Below are positions 23,438 through 29,977 of a DNA stretch of 35,428 nt, one piece after another (within the stretch, counting starts at the first letter, position 1; the number at the start of each line of letters is the position of its first letter). The notes beneath the pieces were generated by a model. It ran no database searches. It was not told where the DNA came from and saw nothing but the letters and a program-made list of their open reading frames with translations. The stretch is taken from assembly GCA_012838435.1 (NCBI GenBank), contig DUPH01000162.1, positions 1 through 35,428 on the forward strand. Direction: 5' to 3'. The position numbers and the translations under genes are program-made. Source of the DNA: Lentisphaerota bacterium (GTDB lineage: Bacteria > Verrucomicrobiota > Kiritimatiellia > RFP12 > UBA1067).

Positions 23438-24736
23438 CTACGTTCTCAGCTCTTGGATCACTGCGTGCAGATTGTCGAAGAGCGCATCAAGCTTGTCGCA
23501 CGGCACGGATGAGAAAGCGATGCGGATCAAGCCCATCAGCACAATGACGCCAGTGCTGCGTGTAGCGAGCAGATGCTTGCGCACCGCTTCGGCATCGATG
23601 CCCAGCGGCTTGATGCACATGAAGTACCCAGAGTTGAAGGGCATCGGGACGAAGGAGTGCGCGTACTCTGGATGTGCGGCAAAGATCGCCTTGATGCGGT
23701 CATAGCGCCGCTTGAGCGTGTTAAATTTCTCCTGCTTCTGCACGGCGTACGCGGGGTTGCGGTAGGCATCCAGCAACAGGCTCTGGCCGATGTTGGTGAC
23801 GCTGGAGATCGAACCGCGCACCACGCCGGCGGCCTTGGCTTCAAGCGCTTTGTACTGTGCCGGGGTCGCGTCTTTGCAACCAAAAGTCAGAAAGCCCACG
23901 CGGAGGCCCCATACGTAGTCCTCCTTGGTCGGGCCATCAAGCTTGACTGCCAGCAAGTTGGGGTGCAGGTCGCAGAGGACAGCGAAGAGCGACTCCTTGC
24001 TGACGCCCTCTTCATATACGAGGCCGAAATAGGCGTCATCCAGAATGGCCACCACGCGCTTGCCGGCCTCAACGGCGCGTTGCAACGCGGCACAGATCGC
24101 CTTGGCGTCACTCTCGGTCGCGGTGTAGCCGGTCGGATTGTTGGGGAAGTTTAGGATCACTATTTTTTTATCACCGGGCGTCAGCAGCAGACGCTCCATG
24201 CCTGCCACATTAAAGCGGTCGCCCTCGAACATCGGGAAGGGCGTGAGCGTGCCGCCGCACGCCTCTTCAAGTAGCAACTCATAATTGTCCCAGTAGAGAT
24301 CAGGCAAGATCAGGGACTCGCCAGGATCGGTGAAAAGGTATCCAGCGACGCCGATTCCGTGGGTCAACGCATGCGTGACAATCGGCAGACTGAAGCTCTT
24401 GTCGGCCAGCGAGGGGTTCTTGGTCCGCAGCATGTCGCGCCAAGTTTCGCGCAACTCAGGTAGGCCGAAGCTCGGGGCATAAAGATAGGCGGTGGAGGGC
24501 AGGTTGACCAGCCCTTCGAGGCATTCGAGGCAGAGCGGGGTGCCATCCTCCTCAAAGGCGGTGCCGATGGTGGCATTGATGGCGGCACCTTTGGCCTCGG
24601 CACTTTGGCCGAGAATGCCGCGTGACGGGAAGAAAGCGCGCCGTCCCTTGGCCGAGAGCATGCTGAAAAGAGAACTACCGCCTGCCTGCAAATCAGCGTT
24701 TAGGGCCTGCGCCAATACGTGCGCCTGTTCCGTCAT
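23438..24736 (-). CDS. PLP-dependent aminotransferase, class I/II fold type I
   Basis: 432 residues, cytoplasmic. PLP-binding residues are visible: NFPNNPTGY (196-204) with the conserved Asn 200, DDAYFGL (233-239) giving the Asp and Tyr that contact the cofactor, the Schiff-base Lys 271 in GPTKEDYVWGLRVGF, and Arg 279. The N-terminal part (SSLFSMLSAKGRRAFFPSRGILGQ) and the GxxLCLECLEGLVNLPSTAYLYAPSFG stretch mark a less-studied subgroup close to aspartate/alanine-type enzymes, so the amino-acid substrate is not assigned. AAGGA precedes the ATG by 6 nt and a promoter lies at 24781-24809. It converges on the glycosidase-like gene with only 4 bp between stops. Confidence 0.88.
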   Translation of the reverse strand: MTEQAHVLAQALNADLQAGGSSLFSMLSAKGRRAFFPSRGILGQSAEAKGAAINATIGTAFEEDGTPLCLECLEGLVNLPSTAYLYAPSFGLPELRETWRDMLRTKNPSLADKSFSLPIVTHALTHGIGVAGYLFTDPGESLILPDLYWDNYELLLEEACGGTLTPFPMFEGDRFNVAGMERLLLTPGDKKIVILNFPNNPTGYTATESDAKAICAALQRAVEAGKRVVAILDDAYFGLVYEEGVSKESLFAVLCDLHPNLLAVKLDGPTKEDYVWGLRVGFLTFGCKDATPAQYKALEAKAAGVVRGSISSVTNIGQSLLLDAYRNPAYAVQKQEKFNTLKRRYDRIKAIFAAHPEYAHSFVPMPFNSGYFMCIKPLGIDAEAVRKHLLATRSTGVIVLMGLIRIAFSSVPCDKLDALFDNLHAVIQELRT

Positions 24737-24780
24737 ACGATTCCTTCTGAAATTCTCAAATTCTTCCGTCGTTGTGCCGC

Positions 24781-24809
24781 ACTATAACATAACCTGTTGC
24801 GTGCGTAAA
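24781..24809 (-). promoter_or_regulatory. Sigma70-like promoter for the aminotransferase
   Basis: On the minus strand, TTTACG (24809-24804) and TATAGT (24786-24781) are separated by 17 nt, about 45 bp upstream of the ATG at 24736. Confidence 0.6.
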
Positions 24810-24890
24810 ATGTGAAAGTGTGATTGCGTAATCGGTGTTTACTTCCCTATCACCCCTGATTTATGATGGAAACGATTTAACGGAATACCC

Positions 24891-26288
24891 ATGACCTCTT
24901 TTTTTCAACGTTTGGCCGAACGCCGCCGTTTTGGCATGCGGCCTGGACTCGACATAATCAACCGCCTGACCGAACGCCTCGGTCATCCGGAGCGTGATCT
25001 GGCGGTCATCCATATCGCCGGCACGAACGGCAAAGGCGCAGTCGCCGCGCTCTGTGAATCGATCTTGCGTGCCGCCGGTTATCCGGTCGCCCGCTATACC
25101 TCGCCGCATCTGGTGCGCGTGCATGAGCGTTATCTGCTCAACGGTGCGCCAGTCGAGGATGCCATGCTGGAGGCCGCCTCGCGCGAGGTCGAAGAGGCCG
25201 TGCTCGCGCTGGAAGCGACGCCGGAAGCGCCTGAAGCCACCTTCTTTGAGTGCCTGACTGCCGTTGCGTTTGTCCTGTTCCGGCAGGCGGGCATTCGGCT
25301 GGCTGTGCTGGAAACCGGACTGGGCGGACGGCTCGACGCCACCAACATCGTCACGCCGCTGGTCTCGGTGATCACGCGCATCGGGCTGGACCACTGCGAT
25401 TGGCTGGGCGACACCCTTGAGCAGGTCGCGGCCGAAAAGGCCGGTATCATCAAGCCCGGACGCCCGGTGGTCTGCGCGGCAATGCCCGATGAGGCGCGTG
25501 CCGTGATCGCGGCCACCGCCGCGCGACAAGGCGCGCATTGCATTGACGCCGCCGACGCGGTCTCGGTCGCGGTTTCGCACAGTACGCTGGCGGGACAAAC
25601 CTTGACGATCAGCACGCAGGAGCGCACCCTGCCGCCGACTCACGTGCCGCTCGCGGGAGCCTTTCAGGTTGAAAATGTCTGTACAGCCGTCGCGGCACTC
25701 GAGGCCGTCGTGGCCTGTGGCTTGACTGTACCCGATACCGCATTTGTCACCGGCCTTGGCTCGGTCTGCTGGCCCGGACGATTTCAGTTGGTGACGGATG
25801 ACCCGCCTGTGATTGTCGATGGCGCGCACAATCCCGACGGTGCGCGTGCCGTGCGTCAAGCGTTGAAAAGCTGCAAGGTCAAAGCACCGGTCGCACTGAT
25901 CGCGGGTTTCTGCGGCGACAAAGACGCGCTCGCCCATCTGCGCATTCTCGCTCCGGTGGTCAAGTGCGCGTGGGGCGTGGCCACCTCGAATCCGCGCTCG
26001 TTGAGTGCCGACCAGACCGCCGGTCTGTTGCGTATGGCGGGCATTGATGCAGTGGCGTCCTCATCAGATGTACGCGCAGCGCTCGACGCGGCCCGTGCTT
26101 GGGCGCGCGCCAACAACGGCGTGGTGCTGGTGTGTGGTTCACTCTTTTTAGCTGGCGATGCGTTGACGGCGCTGGATGCCTATCCGTGGCCGGCCGCGCG
26201 CCGCGACGACAATGAATGGCTTACTAACCCGGCCACAAATTATGCTGCAACTCTGGACAGCGCCCACAGCGTTCAAGTGGAACCATGA
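24891..26288 (+). CDS. folC: Bifunctional folylpolyglutamate synthase/dihydrofolate synthase
   Basis: Mur-ligase-family ATP-dependent enzyme adding glutamate to dihydropteroate/folates, in the cytoplasm. 465 residues, slightly longer than the usual 420-440. Motifs: N-terminal RFGMRPGLDIINRL, P-loop AGTNGKGAV (43-51), the SPHLVRVHER loop (76-85), ETGLGGRLDATN, GLDHCDWLGDTLEQVAAEKAGIIK with the carbamylated-lysine type motif, and the C-terminal-domain DGAHNPDGA. The last 25 residues or so (after PWPAARRDDNEW) look non-conserved and run toward a repeat-rich gap, which suggests 3' extension. It is divergent from the aminotransferase and has no operon partner. Confidence 0.95.
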   Translation: MTSFFQRLAERRRFGMRPGLDIINRLTERLGHPERDLAVIHIAGTNGKGAVAALCESILRAAGYPVARYTSPHLVRVHERYLLNGAPVEDAMLEAASREVEEAVLALEATPEAPEATFFECLTAVAFVLFRQAGIRLAVLETGLGGRLDATNIVTPLVSVITRIGLDHCDWLGDTLEQVAAEKAGIIKPGRPVVCAAMPDEARAVIAATAARQGAHCIDAADAVSVAVSHSTLAGQTLTISTQERTLPPTHVPLAGAFQVENVCTAVAALEAVVACGLTVPDTAFVTGLGSVCWPGRFQLVTDDPPVIVDGAHNPDGARAVRQALKSCKVKAPVALIAGFCGDKDALAHLRILAPVVKCAWGVATSNPRSLSADQTAGLLRMAGIDAVASSSDVRAALDAARAWARANNGVVLVCGSLFLAGDALTALDAYPWPAARRDDNEWLTNPATNYAATLDSAHSVQVEP

Positions 26289-26490
26289 AACACATGAAAC
26301 TTCATGAAAAACGGGGGCACCTTGGCGGTTTCGGAAAACGCTCAACTTTCAAGTAAGTGCGCAAAATTTGGAGTGCGGTGACAAGAACCGCGCTGCGCGC
26401 GGGTCGCGGCACCGCTTTTTCCCTCCGCGCTGTGCGCGGAGACACTCTTAGTCCGCACTCTTAGTCGAATACACTGCTAAGGAAACCGAT
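26289..26490 (+). other. Intergenic repeat region before the Nudix gene
   Basis: No gene. It contains CATGAAA repeats (26285-26306), two CGCTCAA/CTTTCAA heptads (26338-26351) of the same kind as at 32214-32247, and palindromic repeat A (26368-26460). The Nudix ribosome-binding site AAGGAAA lies at the end. Confidence 0.7.
26368..26460 (+). repeat. Dispersed palindromic repeat A, copy 1
   Basis: GAGTGCGG (26371-26378) and CCGCACTC (26453-26460) form terminal inverted repeats around a GC-rich core that contains further palindromes such as TCCGCGC/GCGCGGA. Positions 26374-26415 match 29759-29800 read on the opposite strand at 40 of 42 bases. Confidence 0.85.
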
Positions 26491-26946
26491 ATGAACAAAC
26501 CTGCCTCAATTGAAGTGATCGCGCGTGGTGTCTGCATCGTGGACGACCACATTCTGCTCTGCCACGGCAAGCGCTCCACGCTCACCTATCTGCCGGGGGG
26601 CCACATTGAGTTTCGCGAGACCGCGCGGCAGGCGCTCGAACGTGAAATCGCCGAAGAACTGGGGCGGGCGTCGACAGCCGGCCGCTTTCTCGGCTGTTGC
26701 GAACACGCCTTCCTGCAGAACGGCGAGCCTCACGCCGAGATCAATCTGGTGTTCGAACTCACCATTCCGGGGCTTGCGCCCGGTGCGCCGGTGGAGGCCG
26801 CCGAGGCGTGGATCGGCTTCCGCTGGCAACCGCTGGATGAACTACGCGCGGCACGGATGGAGCCCGCAGTGTTGTGCGATGCACTCGCCGTCTGGCTGCA
26901 ACACCCCGGCGGGCATGTCGTTTCAGGCGACGCGTGGGTGCCCTAA
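26491..26946 (+). CDS. Nudix hydrolase
   Basis: 151 residues, a single Nudix domain that hydrolyses a nucleoside diphosphate linked to some moiety. The Nudix box G-x5-E-x7-REIAEELG is complete (GHIEFRETARQALEREIAEELG, about residues 37-58), with the metal-binding REIAEE glutamates present. AAGGAAA stands 7 nt before the ATG. It is a stand-alone gene that converges, with 1 bp between stops, on the glycine-rich surface protein gene. The substrate cannot be told from sequence; mutT-like, ADP-ribose or nucleotide-sugar activity are all open. Confidence 0.92.
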   Translation: MNKPASIEVIARGVCIVDDHILLCHGKRSTLTYLPGGHIEFRETARQALEREIAEELGRASTAGRFLGCCEHAFLQNGEPHAEINLVFELTIPGLAPGAPVEAAEAWIGFRWQPLDELRAARMEPAVLCDALAVWLQHPGGHVVSGDAWVP

Positions 26947-26947
26947 G

Positions 26948-28342
26948 TCAGGGGCATTCGCGCTTAAAGAATTTTTGGCGACCCCGTGGCCATACGGCGT
27001 TGGTCGGAGACCACTCAGTATCCAAGCGTTCCCAGCGATCCGTTAGGCGGTCCTTACCGAACAGCACCGAGACAGGTGACGGCGTCGATGGCCACGCGAG
27101 GACAACGTCGTCTGCAGAGACGTTGATCGCGCCGATACCCGCAGGCGGCACGGGAGTTTGCTGCGGCTCATGACCGATGATGGTGCCATTGTTAATAAAC
27201 GTGCCGTACACGACGATGGCTCCAAGGTTGGTGATGGTGCCGTTATTGATAAACGTTACGTTCTGCCCGATGATCAACTCTTGTCCATTCGTGACAATCA
27301 GAGACCTGTCCGCAGGAAGCGCTGTGTCAGCGGTCACGGCACTCGCGGCCCCGTACATCTGCCCGCCGTCCGGTGTGATAAGGACGCCGCGACGGAAATC
27401 GAGCCCGGCGACTGGTGTGTTGGCAAAGACAAAGGCATTGCCTGAAATGTGTCCGGTCGCCGCTCCCCCGGAAGAACCTCCGCCGATCGCCTCCGCTCTG
27501 TAACTTCCCTGCGCCTCTATGACGCCGCCGTATAGGGTAACGACGCCACCGGTTCCAGCATGACCGCCGCCGATCCCAGCTCCTCCGTACTGGTATGCTG
27601 CGCCCCCGCCACGTGCTGTGACATGTCCACCTGAAATCGTGACACACCCCGAAGATTCGTACAGGTGGCCCCCGATGCCAGCACTGCTTGCACTTCCCAG
27701 TGCCACCAATGCACCGTTCGTCGGACATGCCGCCACACCTGGGGCACAGTCTATAAACATCGCCGCCCCCTCTGGAACATGCATGCCGGCAGTCCTAGAA
27801 CCACCAAGGAAGGTGTTGGTTCCTGCAAGGAAGAGATGCGCGCACGCCCCCGGATACACATCGAAAGCGCACACATCCCCGGCCGTCACGCGGACATTGA
27901 CGTTTGAAAGAACCAAATCAACATCCGTATCCCGAGCCACGCATATTCGGTTTGCTGTGGGCGCGCCTGTTCCGTAGAGCAGGTAGTGCCCTTTCCAACA
28001 GAAATTCAGGCATCCATCGGAAAACGTAAATCCATAGCCATCGGTGGAAACCGTGTTGACATTGATCTCGATCGGATCGGCCGCACTGCCAGCCAGCCCG
28101 ACTCCAACCGGCACGGCTCCCGTCACAACTCCCGTCCCGCCGATGGGCAAGGCTGAGAAGGCTTGTCCGAAATTGACATATTCGCCGTCGACCGTGAACA
28201 TGCCATAGACTCTGATGAGCCCGATGTTTTCAAGAACGCCGTCAACGGCAAGTGTTCCGTACACATTGATGGAACCCGCGTTGGTCACGACGGTCTCTGC
28301 GCCAATCGTCAGGGACTGTTCTGCGGCGACATCAAACACCAC
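26948..28342 (-). CDS. Glycine-rich beta-helical surface protein, downstream half after an in-frame TGA
   Basis: 464 residues from a GTG at 28342, although this start is probably not native: the frame continues upstream without shift through five sense codons to a single TGA at 28358-28360 and into the upstream half. The content is beta-solenoid-like, with TIGAETVVTNAGSINVYGTLAVDG rungs repeated later as IIGQNVTFINNGTITNLGAIVVYGTF, and a central block of ISGGHVTARGGG...GGAGIGGGHAGTGG repeats. A C-terminal tail (VLFGKDRLTDRWERLD...FFKRECP) resembles the short conserved end of surface proteins in this bacterial group. No catalytic motif is seen; carbohydrate binding or adhesion is plausible. 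It needs export, yet this half has no signal peptide. Confidence 0.7.
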   Translation of the reverse strand: MVFDVAAEQSLTIGAETVVTNAGSINVYGTLAVDGVLENIGLIRVYGMFTVDGEYVNFGQAFSALPIGGTGVVTGAVPVGVGLAGSAADPIEINVNTVSTDGYGFTFSDGCLNFCWKGHYLLYGTGAPTANRICVARDTDVDLVLSNVNVRVTAGDVCAFDVYPGACAHLFLAGTNTFLGGSRTAGMHVPEGAAMFIDCAPGVAACPTNGALVALGSASSAGIGGHLYESSGCVTISGGHVTARGGGAAYQYGGAGIGGGHAGTGGVVTLYGGVIEAQGSYRAEAIGGGSSGGAATGHISGNAFVFANTPVAGLDFRRGVLITPDGGQMYGAASAVTADTALPADRSLIVTNGQELIIGQNVTFINNGTITNLGAIVVYGTFINNGTIIGHEPQQTPVPPAGIGAINVSADDVVLAWPSTPSPVSVLFGKDRLTDRWERLDTEWSPTNAVWPRGRQKFFKRECP

Positions 28343-28357
28343 ATTTGAAGGTATGCA

Positions 28358-29551
28358 TCAGGAATGGGGAATCGAGACGTGGTCACTGAGCAAGCGTCCC
28401 CGGCCATTCGTTGCGATCAGTCCTCCTTCGCAGGCGATGTTCGAATGGATGAGGTCTGTGATAACTACGGTGTTGCTTCCCGTTATACTCCCTGAACGGG
28501 GCAATAGCGTTGCAGTGGCGCGGGGAGGGGAACCAATGATGCCCGGTAACTGCTCATGAGCACCTACCGCATGAACAATACCGCCTGATATATTGACCGT
28601 CCAGCCGCCCTTGTAATTGTCGCCGCCGATGGATGCCCCGCCCGAACTGCCACCCGCAGCGGTCACAATGCCGCCAGAGATCGAAATGTCCACCATCGAC
28701 TCGGCACCGCCTTCACCACAGCCGATGCCCGCACCGCCATGACCGCCGAATGCCGTCACGTCGCCACCAGAGATGCTGATGGTGCCGCCGCCCGTGCCGC
28801 TCCCCGAGTATCCCGCCCCTCCGCCGATGCCCGCAGCTCCCGATGTTCCACCGTACGCGCGGATCGTTCCGCCGACGATCGTGATCGCTCCACAATTCTG
28901 CCCGTCGCACCCGCCGATGCCGGAGCCTGTTGTCTCACCGACTGCCGCAAGACTGCCGCCAGTCGGCACGGCATCGAAAACCACCGAGGCACCAGCGGGA
29001 ACCTGAATCCCCGCAGCGTGATTGTAGGCTTCTCCATATTCTTTTTCTGTGTCAGAGTATATCGGGTGCCAACCGGTGATAAACGCATTGCTCCCCGCCA
29101 GCGTCACATAAACAGGGGGACCGTTTTCAAGGAGAAAGGGCGACAGGTCGGCTTGTCCCGACGTACTGACATAGACGTTGGACAGCATAACGTGCGTCAT
29201 GCTGTCCTCGCCATACGAAATCGGCGGCGCAACCCGGATGGCGATGTTCGTCTTCTCGCCTGTTCCCAGAATCAGGTAATGCATGTTTTCGGTTGCAGGG
29301 GTCAACTCGACATGATCGCCATGAAACTGAAACCCTTCATAATAGGCATTTTCATCCAAGGCATTGATGTTAATCACGAACGGCTGATCCGCATCGCCTG
29401 GTTCGCCGAAGAGACTCGGTGCCGAACACACGTCCGCAAGGCAAAGCGCATACACGCACGCCTTCCCATTACGTCCAATATGCGATATTCCGGCTCCTGT
29501 CATATCCACCTGCTTTCTACGCCGCGCATTACTTATGCGCAAAGCCCACAT
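28358..29551 (-). CDS. Glycine-rich beta-helical surface protein, upstream half ending at an in-frame TGA
   Basis: 397 residues ending ...SDHVSIPHS then TGA. The next codons continue the same beta-strand pattern, so with the downstream half the intact protein would be about 863 residues. Repeats: YVTLAGSNAFITGW, IQVPAGASVVFDA, then SGIGGCDGQNCGAITIVGGTIRAYGGTSGAAGIGGGAGYSG and further ISGG(D/I)VTA(F/A)GG units, the same class as in the downstream half. The first residues (MWALRISNARRRKQVD) are not a signal peptide. An ATG at 29503 preceded by AGGTGG is an alternative start, also without a clear signal. The 5' end may therefore be truncated. Function unknown; surface carbohydrate-binding or adhesion is likely. 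Confidence 0.7.
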   Translation of the reverse strand: MWALRISNARRRKQVDMTGAGISHIGRNGKACVYALCLADVCSAPSLFGEPGDADQPFVININALDENAYYEGFQFHGDHVELTPATENMHYLILGTGEKTNIAIRVAPPISYGEDSMTHVMLSNVYVSTSGQADLSPFLLENGPPVYVTLAGSNAFITGWHPIYSDTEKEYGEAYNHAAGIQVPAGASVVFDAVPTGGSLAAVGETTGSGIGGCDGQNCGAITIVGGTIRAYGGTSGAAGIGGGAGYSGSGTGGGTISISGGDVTAFGGHGGAGIGCGEGGAESMVDISISGGIVTAAGGSSGGASIGGDNYKGGWTVNISGGIVHAVGAHEQLPGIIGSPPRATATLLPRSGSITGSNTVVITDLIHSNIACEGGLIATNGRGRLLSDHVSIPHS

Positions 29552-29675
29552 GACTTGTTCAAAATGTCGTATATACTACTAGATCAACGCCCCTTCCGCC
29601 ACCGGAGAAGTCGGGCGTCCTGTACGTTGCTAAATGCTTCGGACTAGCACTAAATACCTGTCCCTTAGTGCCTGA

Positions 29676-29801
29676 AAAATTTGGAGTGCGGCGGCAAGCG
29701 GTATTCCGCGCGACGCCGCTTTTTGAGCAGGAGTGCAGAGGCAAAGCGGCGCGCAAAGGCGGTGCCGCGACCCGCGCACAGCGCGGCTCTTGTCACCGCA
29801 A
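29676..29801. repeat. Palindromic repeat A, two inverted copies
   Basis: A forward half begins TTGGAGTGCGGCGGCAAG, sharing TTGGAGTGCGG with copy 1. A reverse half at 29759-29800 is 40/42 identical to 26374-26415. Facing each other, they form a composite inverted structure. Confidence 0.8.
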
Positions 29802-29809
29802 GATGAACA

Positions 29810-29850
29810 CAGAGCAGCGCCTTTTCTCTCACGGTTGCGAGCCACTGCGA
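29810..29850 (+). repeat. Dispersed intergenic repeat B, copy 2
   Basis: Begins CAGAGCAGCGCCTTTTCTCT. It is related to 2928-2969 (23/30) and, inverted, to 17510-17546 (29/35). It runs directly into GACTGGC heptads. Confidence 0.7.
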
Positions 29851-29883
29851 CTGGCGACTGGCGACTCGCGGCTGGATCACCCC

Positions 29884-29940
29884 TCAAAAAACCTCTGCGT
29901 CTCTGCGCCTCTGCGTTAAAAAATCCCGAGCAGTGCCCCC
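29884..29940 (+). repeat. Octad repeat module, second locus
   Basis: CAAAAAACCTCTGCG, then TCTCTGCG and CCTCTGCG octads and GTTAAAAAA, then CCCGAGCAGTGCCCCCAAAAA. Same unit, linker and orientation as the modules at 2980-3115. Confidence 0.85.
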
Positions 29941-29977
29941 AAAAATCCTTCGTGTTTCATGTGCGTTTCCTTTGGTG

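Larger units (their letters stand above)
29552..29977 (+). other. Gene-free repeat block upstream of the surface protein
   Basis: No credible gene. In order: a short AT-rich stretch (29565-29585, ATATACTACTAG) that may hold the promoter of the surface gene; an inverted pair of repeat A (29676-29801); repeat B (29810-29850); GACTGGC heptads (29844-29873); and an octad module (29884-29940). The same B-then-octad order is seen at 2928-3115. Confidence 0.75.

Noticed and set aside
28358-28360. TGA as a selenocysteine codon
   Set aside because: The protein is a structural beta-helix with no redox motif around the site, and I see no convincing bacterial SECIS hairpin right after it.
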